Notes: generated from the sequence alone by a model not told the origin. A DNA stretch of 64,000 bases from Diphasiastrum complanatum (GCA_029204225.1 CM055092.1:41134016-41198015); one strand, 5' to 3'. Counted from the first letter of the stretch, positions 25,806-36,722 are shown. A program made the numbers and translations.

Positions 25806-26504
25806 TTGGGAGTTTGTTACGATTCTCAAACGGATACTGTCAATTGGAATGAAGCTCTTGCAACAATTGATTGTACAGAAGGATATATGTGTCAACAAGA
25901 TAATCAATCAGATTTGAACGAGATTCCCTTATTAGATCGAACTTTGGATACACCAATCACGTTTTCACTAAATGTGCTGAATGTAGTCTGGATATCAACG
26001 GAACCTACACCAGATCCGATTGAGGATGAACTCATTCTTGTGAGTCATGCCTTGACTTATGATGGCAATGCTGAACTTACGAATGAGCAGATTCTAAATC
26101 ATATGGATCCGACTAGATTTGGAGTGCGTAATGTTCCTGATGAACTAACAATAAAACCGTCCAAAGCAGTTATATTGAAGGCAGATAGGATCACAGGATC
26201 GATGACGAAGAAACAAGCTAAGCAACATTATAATACGGTCCTGAAATGGAAAAATCTCCCTCAAAAGATTGATTCAAAGAAAGTGCCACCCTTACTGGAT
26301 AAAGGCAAAGGAAAAGTCGAGGATGATTCTCCAAGTCAGAATTCTAGTAAGACATCATCGTCTAGGAAGTCTTCACCTTTAAAGAAGAGTTTATCATCTC
26401 AGAAGTCATCGCCTTCGCGATCAATTATTGCTAAGAAGACTAAGCGAAGATCCAAAGACATGCAATATTGGACGTATTGCAAGATAGTTATTGTTATTGA
26501 CTGA
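25806..26504 (+). pseudogene. Protease-RT linker of the gypsy element
   Basis: An open frame of 232 codons without a known domain. Its last quarter is rich in Ser and Lys (KSSPLKKSLSSQKSSPSRS). It ends where RT should begin, and the next recognisable residues belong to the end of RNase H, so RT has been deleted here. Confidence 0.6.
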
Positions 26505-27312
26505 ATTTGACTTTCAAGTTGTGGTTTGAAAGGGGAAGCAACATTATCTAGCCGATCACGTATCTCGAATTGAATCCGTCCTAGTTAATACTTAAATGGA
26601 TGATGAACTGCCAGATGCTGCCTTGTTCTATGTTAAAGCAATACCTGAGTGGGTAGTAGATATTGTTGAGTACTTGATGCTAGGACAACTGAATGACTCC
26701 TTGACAAAAGTACAGAAGAGACAATTGATTCATAAGGCTCAACCTTATCCATTAGTTGCAAGACAATTGTATCGTCGTGGATCAGATAATATTTTGCGAA
26801 GATGTCTTTTACCAAATGAAGTACCAGATTTAATCATGTTTTTACATGATGGCATGGGTGGACTCTACATATATTACTGTTCGCAAACTTTTACAATCAG
26901 ATTGTTGGTGGCCTACGCTTAATAAGGACATAAAATTTTATTCAAACATGTGACATTTGCCAGCGAGCACAACGGCCTACTCGACAGAACTACGAACCCT
27001 TGCATCCGGTTTTATCACAAGCACCGTTTGAAAAATGGGGACTAGATTATGTTGGACATATTCACCCTGCCGTGCAAGGATCTCAGGCTCGATACATTAT
27101 TGTCGCAACTGATTATATGACCAAGTGGGTTGAAGCCAAAGCTGTCAAAGTTGCTGATGCAAAATCTACGGCCAAGTTTTTGTATGAAAATATTATAATC
27201 AGATTTGGATGTCCGATCAAGATTGTCAATGACCGGGGTACACACTTTATTAATCAAACAATAAAGTGTTTACTAGAAGATTTTTTCGTTATACAGAGAT
27301 TTAGTACTCCCT
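26505..27312 (+). pseudogene. Gypsy RNase H end, integrase zinc-binding region and catalytic core
   Basis: After KGKQHYLADHVSRIES (RNase H end, about 26530-26575) comes the integrase N-terminal segment, with VKAIPEWVVDIVEYL and QLYRRGSDNILRRCL (26600-26810), then CDICQRAQRPTRQ (about 26950). The core has FEKWGLDYVGHIHP, IIVATDYMTKWVEAKAV and VNDRGTHFIN (27000-27250). Both early catalytic Asp positions are kept (LDYVG; VNDRG). The core is cut at STPYY (27312), before the glutamate. Confidence 0.88.
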
Positions 27313-27480
27313 ACTATTGTGTAACATTCTCAGACGAAACATGCAATGTTGTTGATGCAAGCACTAGTATACTGAAGGTACGCGTACTCGCAGATCAAAT
27401 GCATAAGACTCATGATGATTCACCATATACTCTATGGCACAGGAGACTTTGCCATATGAATTCAATGGCACTATATCAAG
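27313..27480 (+). other. Copia pre-integrase patch inside the gypsy integrase
   Basis: The open frame switches from gypsy integrase (RFSTPYY) to VTFSDETCNVVDASTS and SPYTLWHRRLCHMNSMALYQ, which is the copia pre-integrase zinc region (usual form LWH.RLGHMN), then gypsy sequence resumes. The patch is in the sense direction and stays in frame at its left junction. Confidence 0.82.
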
Positions 27481-27712
27481 CAAGCCATCATGGTTTTTAA
27501 TCCCATCTTTACGCATAGCGACAACAGAACGATTAAATGGTGATAAGTCTTTACAACTCCGTCATGAAGCGTTGCACAAATTATGTGAAACCCGATTGAT
27601 GGTAGTTCATGCCTTAGCAGTAGAGAAATCTCGCCGCAAGGCATGGCATGATCGTCGCCTGCACAAAAAAGATCTGAAAGCAGGAGATCTTGCGAAGCAC
27701 AATATTTTTTGA
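27481..27712 (+). pseudogene. Gypsy integrase C-terminal part
   Basis: FLIPSLRIATTERLNGDKSL, LRHEALHKLCETRLM and KKDLKAGDL are typical of the C-terminal half of Tat-type plant gypsy integrases. The frame stops at 27710. Confidence 0.8.
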
Positions 27713-28195
27713 TGGAAAATGATTTAAAAAATCACTGTTTTGGTCAGATTTGGCCTATACAGTACCAAAAATCTTTGCTGAGCTCTCAGATTGTACATCC
27801 ACTCTAGATTTATCTAATTTGAGGTGGGCAAAGGTCCCTGTCAAGAGAAAATCCAGTTTTGAGTCAGGCGAATGTTCAGTGATATGCCATTTTGGGAACC
27901 CTCGCCGAGAATCTTAATCTCATTATGAACCTTCGTCGACCTGCTGGATGATCTTAAAATGTCAAAATTAGGTTGTCCATAGGTTCAGATTGTGAAAAAA
28001 TACATTTATGATAGTATCTAGACGAAGGACCATCTTGGTCGAAGGTTCATCCTTCGCAAGTCCTGAAAAACGTTCGCCTGATAGGCTCAGATCCCCATAA
28101 ACCTTCGCCGAGATTTTTATAGCCTACTTTTACAATACTGTACATGCCTGCAAATTTTTGTTCAAAAGTGATCAGCCAAACTAGTATTCAGTGTA
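27713..28195 (+). other. Spacer with repeated AACCTTCG / CGAAGGTT motifs
   Basis: No coding signal was seen. GAACCTTCGTCGA, GTCGAAGGTTC, ATCCTTCGCAAG and AACCTTCGCCGAGA occur between 27900 and 28105, on both strands, so several can pair. Confidence 0.5.
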
Positions 28196-31100
28196 ATGGA
28201 CCCACCAAATTCACCTATAAGTTGGCTGAATTCGATTCATTCCTCACTTGTGCTAGCGAAGATCCTGCGAATTTTCCCACGACCAAAGCCTTCCAAACTT
28301 CCTGATTGCTTTCTGATATACTTTTCCGCGTCTTACATTTCTTTTTTTGCTCATCATCTCTTCTACCGATACTTCCCAGTCTCCGTGCTATACTATCCAT
28401 CGTGATGTCCCATATGCAACGACATCATGATCCTTCCTAGCACAAGCATGGTCACTCAGTGGATGACCCTTGCGGAACCTCTGCTCACTGCAATGGGTAT
28501 TCATGAGAGAGCCTTTTCTGGTCGCATCAATATGGATTTCATCACTCTTGCCTTCAGTACGTGGAAGGAAGAAAAATCAAAATTTTATATCACTTTCCAG
28601 GGAGCCACACACGAGGTGCGCCTCACTAAATTGCAGCCATAGGTATAGCATCTGATACACAGGCCTCACCCAATCACAAGCAGGCCAAACATGCCATCAA
28701 GCCCTACATTGACCTCACTAATGATCTGCACCGGACCAATGACGGATACTTCTGGAAGCCATCACTGAGCCTTCAATCCACGCTGCTGCCCAGCTACTGA
28801 ACAACTTTTTGATGGTTGGCAACCTCAGGAAAGATCGCATCATGTCACAAATCCTCCGTAGGATAGTGGAGTCCCACACCAAGTTGGCCAAAGCCCCTCT
28901 TGAACCATATAATTGGTTCAAGACTGTTTCTGGTGAGCTCAAACGAGCTATTAAGGGTAATACTAAGCAGCAGTTCGTTGTTGGCTCTTTATCGTCCCTT
29001 TTAGCTGCTTCTCACTTACAAAACAGAATCCATGGCTTCCACCTAGATTCTGTGCTTTTGGTCTACGAAGAAGCACCGGCCGAGTCGTCTCACCAGGCCT
29101 CAAGTTCTCATAGTTGTCATCATCCACGCAGCGAAATCATCATTCCTGACTCGCCTTTCGCGTCACGACGTCGCACTAGGCATACCTCGTCAGCTGCGCT
29201 TTCATCCCCTACTGCTGTTTGCACTGAACTTCCCCTTTCCCTAGCCTCTGATGCTTCCCTTATCTCTGCTTCCATACAAGGACAATCTGTGACCATTGGG
29301 CCTACCATTTCCATCACGGCTGCCCAGGCCGCCTCACTTCCACACACCGAAGCCACTTCACCAAATACGCAGTTTTTTATGGATATGTTTGATGATTCTG
29401 ACCCCCTTGGGGCCACCGAAATTTTTGAAATGTCCCAAAGCCCTGCGCCTTTTGAACTGCAATCCCCTGGAAGAGGATTCAAATAGATCCATGAATCTAC
29501 TGTTGGTGTTGAAAATGTCAGCCAACAACCCCATATAGAAGAAAGCCCAGCCGCACTTCGAGTCGACAAAGCTGTGAGATCACCAAAACCGTTCGACGCC
29601 ACCGTGCTTGAGGGATTTGAAGAGGAAGACATTTTTTAAGAAGAAGAACTAGTGGCACCTATTCCATGACAACCAAGGACAGTTCCATCAGGTCCTCCTA
29701 CTGATGCCGCTTCCACGACCGTCGATTCTGGTGATGCTCTCGGTTTGGTCTCCAACCTTGCACAAGTGATCCAGTCTATGCTGGATAAGAAGAAGGAAAT
29801 GGAACAGAAAATCTCCGAGATGGGGTCCGAAAACACTCTGATCAGCCAGAAAATTGTCCAGCTGAATCGAGAGTTAAAAATTGCCAAACACATGAAGACA
29901 AGGCGAAAGCCAAAAAGAAGTTGGCCCAACAACAAGCTGATTGCTTAAAAGAATATATCAACTCCTTGCAAAACACCCTGACAACCGCATAGGATCAGGT
30001 GGATAAGGCCGTGCAGGATGCAAAGCAACATGTGCAGTTGCTGAAGGGTCAATTACAGATGGCCAAACAGGATCGCACACTGCTTCAAGGTGAATTGGAT
30101 GCGACCACCCTTGAGCGTGATGTGTATCTTCAAACGCAAATACTAGATCATTTGGTCACACCGACGGAGATTGCGTATTTGTTCAAGAAAGTGGAGACAT
30201 ACAAAGTGGCCCTTTAGGGATTCCAAGGCCGCTTTGACAGATTCAAAGGAGCAGCTTCAATCGAGTTGGCAAAGGCTAAGGAGACCATCACCACCTATGA
30301 AAAAGTAGTTGCTCAATTGTTGGAAACCGGACCACAAATCCCCGTACCGGTCATCCGCAATTCTCCCCTCCGCGCCACAAAACTGCACCAATGGATACAG
30401 GGGTAGATTCGAGCTTGGACCAGGGGGGATCTCCAGATATAGCAGAACAACCACCAATCTTACCGGCAGTTCAAGCAGGTCCATCCTCATCAAGGACCAC
30501 ACCTCTATTCAAAAGGCCCATCAGCGTCAAGGACTAGATCCAGACCTTCTTAAAGCAACATCCGCATGAGTCCTCGCGTGGTGAATGGGTTCTGAAGTTT
30601 AAGACCTCCAAGATAGAGGCCGACAAAGAGTTGGACAAAATACCTACATTTGGAGAGCAGCCGGCATGGAGAATCACTGTTTTTGAGAAAACTCCAAAAT
30701 CAATTAGGAGTTACGTCGCCAGCCCTCGCTAGTTGCGGGTAGATCCCTATTATGTGCCAATGTCGCAAAGGAATAAATGAAAAGATTTGGGATTGGATAT
30801 GGACAAAATCACCATCCATACGTCCAATTGGCCAATCATCCATCAGCCCTACAGCTGGACCATCTCCGTGGATTCCACCGCGCCTTACAAGCCTATCAGA
30901 GAGAGTATGTCCACTCTCCAGATCCAACGATGCGACAATCGACAATGTTTGCTAAAGATCTAACTCTGTTGGCGTCAGTGACAACCAGATGGGACGATTG
31001 TCTCCCTCCTCTGGCATTCGATCCAAACAAGTTGATGGCCTCAGAGCAAATCAAAGATCAACTGCCGGTTGCTCGTTTATACTTTCGTGCAGCAATGATG

Positions 31101-31277
31101 GGAGGCTCCTCGGAATCACGCTTCACATCATGGACAACCTCCAAGTGGATTGCCGGAGCCCACCATTGTTTCTTGCCACACAATTTGGATTTTAATACTG
31201 CACGCCTCGACTTTATGGAGAAGGTGCAGTACCATTTAATCAAGCTTCGGCGCGAAGCCAATAAAAGTCCCCAATAA
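28196..31277 (+). pseudogene. Unrecognised sense reading region after pol, with coiled coil
   Basis: Adjacent sense frames cover 28427-28642, 28809-29486, 29745-29948, 29999-30217 and 30777-31277, separated by stops or shifts, and look like one decayed product of roughly 900 codons. The first part has EPYNWFKTVSGELKRAIKG; the middle (about 29050-29640) is Ser/Thr/Pro-rich; 29745-30300 has heptad-like Leu/Ile/Lys/Glu patterns (MLDKKKEMEQKISEMGSE and KGQLQMAKQDRTLLQGELDA) predicting a coiled coil. The last part has VTTRWDDCLPPLAFDPNKL. I recognise no family. Its place, between integrase and 3' LTR, is where Athila/Tat elements may carry an extra ORF. No signal peptide or membrane segment is evident. 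Confidence 0.6.
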
Positions 31278-31327
31278 CTGCATATTGCAAGTGTCGTGGG
31301 ACTGCCACCAGTTTTGGTGGGAGATAC

Positions 31328-32045
31328 TGTTGGAGGGTTTGCAGATCCCAAGGGCAACCCTAATCCTAGTTAATAAGTGAGAGGGATTTGGCACCCTGCG
31401 TGTGTAAGTCCAACCCGATGATCACATAGAGATTTGATTAATTAGGAAGTCAATAAAAGGACTTTAGGCCTTTTTGCGGGACTTTTAATGTCGTAGGGCC
31501 TAAATGTCAAGTTAGTAATAAAGTTGGGTTTCCCTCCAATTTTGATGGTTCCCACACTTTTTTAAATTTGAATAAAAAGAGAGGCAAGAATGGACCAATA
31601 GGATTCAGAGGCCAAGGTCCTCCTCTCTACTATAAAAAGGGACCAACTCGAGTTGCTCCTCATGTTCATTTTCTCATTTCAATAACGTAGATTGGTTCTC
31701 TTTAGAAATGGATTGATGAATGTCCTTGCTCTTCTTCTTTCCTTCTCCATCTCTCATGCTTTCTTTGGTTTTTGCTAATTGTTGGATCTGATTGTTATTG
31801 GGATTGCATGTTATTATACTTTTTATGAGAGAGAAAGAGAGAAAGAGAAAGAGTAAGCTATCTTTGTTGTGGATCGTAGTGTTAATGGATGTTAGAGTTA
31901 GGTTTGGATCTTCCATTCATGTTGAAATCTGAACTATACTATCGCTCTCATGGGAGCGAACCTACGCGTGACAACTAGCTTTGTCTCTTTGATGCTAGAT
32001 TGACTAGATCTTGGATTCAGGTTAGGCAAGGAAAGAAACCCACTA
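31328..32045 (+). repeat. 3' LTR of the gypsy element (about 718 bp)
   Basis: It starts TGTTGGAGGG after a purine-rich tract (GGTGGGAGA, 31316-31324). Its last 67 bases match the 5' LTR remnant at 22852-22918. The final CA is lost where copia RT sequence begins. Confidence 0.82.
31631..31638 (+). promoter_or_regulatory. LTR TATA box
   Basis: TATAAAAA lies about 300 bases into the LTR, the best promoter candidate of this element. Confidence 0.55.
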
Positions 32046-32756
32046 GATGGAGTCAATTGCTAAAGCATGGCACATGGGACTTAGTGGAACCACCAATTGG
32101 CAAGAAACCCATTGGTTGTAAATGGGTATACAAGATTAAGTACCATGCAGATGGAAGTATAGCAAAGCACAAAGCAAGATTGGTGATCAAAGGCTATGCA
32201 CAAAGGACTATGAGGAGACTTTTGCACCAGTATGTAAGTGGAATACTCTATGTCTACTTGTTGCTTTAGCTTCACATTTTGGTTGGCCTTTACATTAGAT
32301 AGATGTGAAATCTGCTTTTCTAAATGGTGAGTTAGAAGAAGAGGTGTTTATGGATAAAATGAAGGCTTTATAATGAAAGGACAGGAAAATAAAGTATGTC
32401 GCTTGAAGAAATCACTTTATGGTCTCAAGCAGGCACAACGTGCGTGGTACAACAGGATTGATGCCTACTTTCGTTCTAAGAAGATGTTGAGAACACACTC
32501 TGATCCAAACCTTTATGTCTTATGCTTTGATGATATGATTACTTTTGTTGCTCTTTATGTTGATGACTTGATTATTATGGGAAATAATCAAGAAATGATA
32601 GATATGATAAAAAGGGATCTCATGAAACAGTTCGAGATGACAGATCTCAACCTAATGCATTATTGCCTTGGAGTGTGGCAAAAAGGACATGAGGTGGGAC
32701 TAACACAGGTGAAGTATGTTAGAGAGTTGCTGCATAGGTTCAGGCTACAGGATTAG
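32046..32756 (+). pseudogene. Ty1/copia reverse transcriptase fragment
   Basis: HGTWDLVEPPIGKKPIGCKW, VYKIKYHADGSIAKHKARLV (32067-32200), a frameshifted DVKSAFLNGELEEEVF block (about 32300-32350), then VCRLKKSLYGLKQAQRAWYN and FVALYVDDLIIMG with the catalytic YVDD near 32558-32569. The frame ends LLHRFRLQD at 32756. It belongs to a different copia lineage from the element at 17.6 kb. RNase H and LTRs are absent. Confidence 0.9.
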
Positions 32757-33540
32757 AGTCAGAGATTGAAAGAGAGAGTGAGAGCAATTTAAGAAGTAGA
32801 GACATAATTTTATTTGTAACTAGCATAGTAGGATCACAACACATAGCGCAATGCTACTGTGAACCATTTCGGACACAGGTTGTCAAATGCTTTCTGATAC
32901 TTTCTCTCTCTCTATTATTGATACTCGCTCTAACTTCTCACATAGAATATCTAACTTGAAAAGTGCATGGTTGTCGCAGACACCTAATTGTATCGCTCTC
33001 ATCTAAGACACCTACACAGATATTCTTCTGGTTGAAAGAATGATCTAGTGCTTAATAAATTGTAGTTTCAGCCCTCTCTTTTGCTCATCTAGATCAATGT
33101 ACTACATCAACTCTGGTTGCAGACTGTTCCGGCTTCAATACAATTTAGTTTAATCTCTTTCTGATCAGATTTTAAGGTGATTCAGTACCCATCATTTTGA
33201 AAGGACAAAGATCGAATGTTGTATGCAAGCTTGGCAATGGGTCCAACAAGTGAGACCAAAAGGATAGCAAACAACGTGGAATCATTGCATGCCGATCAAA
33301 AATATTCCAGCAAGCTGTGAAGGATCCAAATCTACAACTATTTGAAGAGGCCAGCTTGGAATCATTGCATGCAAATTCGTGATTCCAGTATTCTTCTTTT
33401 CCAAGGAGTGAAAGATTGGAACCTTTGCATGCGACTCGGAAGCTGAGGGGTTGACTTCTATTTCCATCGATGAGAAGGGATCACTTAGAGTTAAGTCTTT
33501 CTCCTTATTTTTCTTTTTGATTTGCTTAACGTTTATTGCT
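32757..33540. other. Non-coding; three GGAATCATTGCATGC-like repeats
   Basis: GGAATCATTGCATGC occurs at 33278 and 33358 and, as GGAACCTTTGCATGC, at 33418. No gene was seen. The right part probably is the leader of the following gypsy relic. Confidence 0.5.
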
Positions 33541-34470
33541 CTCTTCGAACCTCAACATGACGACTCCCGCGGAAACTCAAATTTTTTCAAGGAAAAGCCA
33601 TTGATGAGCTCGAAGAGGAAGCTCTTCGTTTTCAGGAGAAAAAAGTAGCTATGGATGTTGATGAAAAATTTGAGACTTTCCAATAAGGCGATCTCATTTC
33701 TAAATAACTATATCAGATCAGAAACTGCAGTTACTAATCTAAAACATACCTTAAACAACATGCAAACGAAGCAAGATAAGTCATTTGTAGAACTAAAAAA
33801 CTTGTTTGTAACATTAGTACCTCCTACATCTTTCATTCCAGTTACAAGAATAGGCTATTAAGTTTGGTCAAATCTATGATGATTCAGTGGGTAGGCAAAA
33901 GTCAGAATATGCCCTAAAGGACCTTTCAATAAAAAGAAAGATAACAAGCAGTGCACCTAGTCCAAACTATAAGTTTCCCCATTGATTCGGCTGCTACCGA
34001 AATTGAGGTGTTCCATGAAGATCAGGAACATTGTTGCTAGTTGACCACTACTATGCTAGGGATACCCTCCAATTTTGGGCCTCACGACCTAGTATGGATG
34101 CATGAAAAAATTGGTAATTTGTCAATCAGAATAATGGTGGATGATGGGGGTCAAGAAACTCCAACTTCTAGAAATACCAATCCATCCAGTTTTCCATGTC
34201 AATCGATTACGAAGGGCTTTAACTAGATCATATAATCTAGTCAGGGATAGTGTTCTAGTTCCCCTCGAGGATTCTCAACAACTTCCACATGAGCCAGAAA
34301 GTGTTCTCGATGTTAGGGACACTGACTTGTTATACCCTATATCAAGAATATTCAATCAAGTGGAAGGATCAGCCAGTTGAGAATGCCACTTGGAAAAGAG
34401 GCAATATACTTCGATAGTTATATCTAGATTTTGTCTTAGAGGACCAAGACAGTTCTTAAGGGGGAGGGAG
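33541..34470 (+). pseudogene. Ty3/gypsy relic: gag start fused to integrase-chromodomain tail
   Basis: A gag-like start (TTCAAG near 33590; KHTLNNMQTKQDKSFVELKN at about 33738-33800) is followed after stops by HDLVWMHEKIG (about 34080) and IPIHPVFHVNRLRRALT (about 34172-34220), the end of integrase. A chromodomain-like WKDQPVENATWKR block (about 34358-34400) and LDFVLEDQDS follow. Everything from protease to the integrase core is deleted. A polypurine tract AAGGGGGAGGGAG closes it at 34458-34470. Confidence 0.72.
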
Positions 34471-34850
34471 TGTTACGAGACCATAATAGTACCAACCCAA
34501 TATCTGGGAACAACTAACCACTAGAGGGCAGAGAGGACAATGTGAGCTAGGCATGCATGCATACCATGCAATTGGTATGAGGGCCAGTAATGCCCGTGCG
34601 GACACATGCAGACACATGCGGACGCATGACAGTATGGGGCCATGCAATCCATCACTGATGGATTGGGTCCCACATGCAACAATTATCTAGTGCATGCAAT
34701 GAGAACAATGGGTGTTGGCAGCAACTCCCACCTACCGTTCCCATGCAAACTCACACTAGGCTAGGAGGGACATTCTATAAGAGAGTGCTTTGGCTAGGTG
34801 GATCAAACTAGCTTTGCCTTCATGTCGTTATGTTGTTCCTAACACAATGC
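34471..34850 (+). repeat. 3' LTR (partial) of the gypsy relic
   Basis: It begins TGTTACGAGACC right after the polypurine tract. TCTATAAGAG near 34773 could be its TATA box. The right end is not certain. Confidence 0.6.
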
Positions 34851-35823
34851 ACTATGACCTTTTACAACACAATTTCTTATGATGCATCTCCAATGGACTT
34901 GCATCACGAACCAACCAATTCGCTTTGATACTAAATGTTGCATCGATGTCTTAAGGGGAGTTGGGACACCCAACTTAACTTCCTGGGTTTAACCACTTGT
35001 CCTACCAAACTAGGCACCAACACATGAAGGCCAACGTGCAACATGAAGTGCAACGAAGACCCAACATGGCACCATGCTAATATGAGCTCCATGGAGCTAG
35101 CCTCAAACCATCTTAGCAAGCTAACCAACATAGCCAGCATGTTATGAACATTCTCTATACCAACCAACAAAACCAAAGAGCAAAGTAGAGCCAACCAGAA
35201 CCAATCAGCATGGCCGCGAGCCTCGAGATTGAACTTGATCCTTAGTTTGTTTGATAATGGTTCTTTTTAACTGGACGGACCTGACCTAAAGGCAAAACCA
35301 AAATGGTAACTAGCTCCAATGATCATCTTTATTAATCAAATGTGAAAAGGTACATTCATATGGACACTGACTAGTCCTCAAGGCCACCATCATGACTTGG
35401 GACATGGCTTATGTAAGAGAATTGAGACCAAACGCTTGAATCTTAGAACTTATTGGGAAGTTCTTGACGATTTGTTCCACTTAAAGTTATTGTGAGATTC
35501 TACCTCTCCTCTCAAACAATGACTACCTCCACATATGGTATTGCACAATTCCTTAGCCTTGGATTTTGAGGGTTTAAGGCATGATCATGAGTCTTGGCCA
35601 ACAAGTGCTAAGAGTCACCACAACTCCTAGGCAAGACTTGTTAGAAGCTGTCATGACCTAAACTCAAGCTATATAGATGATTCTATTACAACAACTAAGT
35701 GACTTACTCGAGTTATATAGATGATTCTATTACGACAACTAAGTGACCTACTCACCCACTAAGAGTCAGACTTGCCCAATTTTAGTCACTAATAACTCAT
35801 CATAGATGCTTAGCCAGGTTCAT
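34851..35823. other. No gene; a 45-bp tandem duplication
   Basis: The block ATATAGATGATTCTATTAC and what follows occurs twice in tandem (about 35660-35749, period 45). The rest is non-coding without known motifs. Confidence 0.5.
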
Positions 35824-36120
35824 GGGGGGGGGGGGGGGGGGGGGGGGAAGGTCTTGCTCCGAGGCCCTTCCGCCCCGGAAGAGTGTGCGCCCGAGGGCGG
35901 AGGCCCGAGGGCGCACGGTCTTCCCCGGGCGGAAGAGTCGAGGAGCCAGTCCTTCCCTTCCGTGAATTCCGTTTTTACATTTTTTTTCTTTTTTTTATGA
36001 CGTAAATTTTTTTTTACACGCATCTTCCGGGCGGAAGGTGCATAAAAAACGTAAATTTTTCTATGTGCACCTTCTGGTGTTCGGAAGGTGCATGTAAAAA
36101 GAACATTTTTTCAGAAAAAA
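35824..36120. repeat. G24 run and GC-rich hairpins upstream of COPB2
   Basis: A run of 24 G (35824-35847) is followed by a long hairpin with arms at 35867-35892 and 35909-35935 (CTTCCGCCCCGG... against ...CCGGGCGGAAG; one indel, a few mismatches). Two shorter hairpins share GCACCTTC/GAAGGTGC stems (about 36021-36042 and 36063-36092). The surroundings are AT-rich. It looks like a foldback element or part of one, 370-670 bases before the COPB2 start codon. Confidence 0.65.
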
Positions 36121-36491
36121 ATTTGCCCCACAGATTATGTTCTGCGAGGCATCAGCGTTTCATTTGTAAAAATTTAAAAACCGATTTCACGTAGACTTGG
36201 GGGAGCATTTTTGGGACTGCATTGACATTCAGGGGACAGAGGGAGTAAACTCGCCATTTATGGGAAGACGTAAGTTTGTCCCTCTTTCTCCTCTCATCAA
36301 GCAGGAGAGAAGACAGCAGATTGAGTTGTCATTTCCACCAGAGCGGCTGTCTGTAGCGACGATTTTGATTATGCTCTCCACAGCCCATGGCGATCTAGTG
36401 TAGCCTATCTAATTCTGAAATCTTCGAACCGGCAGTATTTGCAGCTACTGATCGATTTCGGAAGATAGGGATCTAGATTGCGCCGTAGCAA
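36121..36491 (+). promoter_or_regulatory. COPB2 proximal promoter and 5' UTR region
   Basis: A pyrimidine-rich tract (GTCCCTCTTTCTCCTCTC, 36274-36291) lies about 200 bases upstream of the ATG, as is common near plant transcription starts. No convincing TATA box was seen. The start site cannot be fixed from sequence. Confidence 0.4.
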
Positions 36492-36722
36492 TGGTACGTG
36501 GTTTATGATGCTTGCTTGCGTTTTCATTTTTCTTGAATTGATGTTTGCGTATAGCAGATTTTGCTAATGCTTAGGGTTCATAGTGTCCATTCGGAAGATT
36601 AAGAGCTAGATTGCGCAGCAATAGTACGTAATTTACAATGCCTGCCTACATTTTCCTTTTTCTTGGACTACCATTTGCCCATAGCAAAGTTTGTTTATTC
36701 GGTGAATGCTTAGGGTTCACAG
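36457..36722 (+). repeat. Tandem duplication of the COPB2 start exon and 5' splice site
   Basis: Copy 1 (36457-36584) contains GCAATGGTACGT, the start codon plus donor. Copy 2 (36591-36722) has GCAATAGTACGT at the same place: the donor is kept and the ATG is lost. Both copies end with CTTAGGGTTCAYAG. Copies differ by scattered substitutions and short indels. Copy 2 lies within intron 1. Confidence 0.85.

Larger units (their letters stand above)
22852..32045 (+). mobile_element. Large Ty3/gypsy element (tRNA-Asp PBS, extra 3' reading region), defective
   Basis: The last 69 bases of a 5' LTR (22852-22920) match the end of the 3' LTR (31979-32045). A PBS follows at 22925-22942. Then come gag, protease, a Ser/Lys-rich linker, an RNase H remnant, integrase, about 500 bases of spacer, a ~3-kb sense region coding for an unrecognised coiled-coil product, PPT and 3' LTR. 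RT and most of RNase H are missing near 26480-26510. The PBS and domain style fit the Tat/Athila side of plant Ty3 elements, but the RT that would settle the lineage is gone. Confidence 0.85.

Noticed and set aside
29120-29632. Minus-strand frame of 170 codons
   Set aside because: Shadow of the Ser/Pro-rich sense frame of the gypsy element; no motif of its own.
35820-36023. Poly-Pro/poly-Gly frames over the G run
   Set aside because: Homopolymer artefact.
36230-36249. GACAGAGGGAGTA as the terminal repeat of a Stowaway-type (Tc1/mariner) MITE
   Set aside because: It resembles the known terminus, but no matching CTCCCTC terminus was found upstream, so one end alone is not enough.
36191-36403. 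Frame of 68 codons just upstream of COPB2
   Set aside because: Lies in the 5' UTR/promoter region, has no family resemblance, and does not splice into COPB2 in frame.
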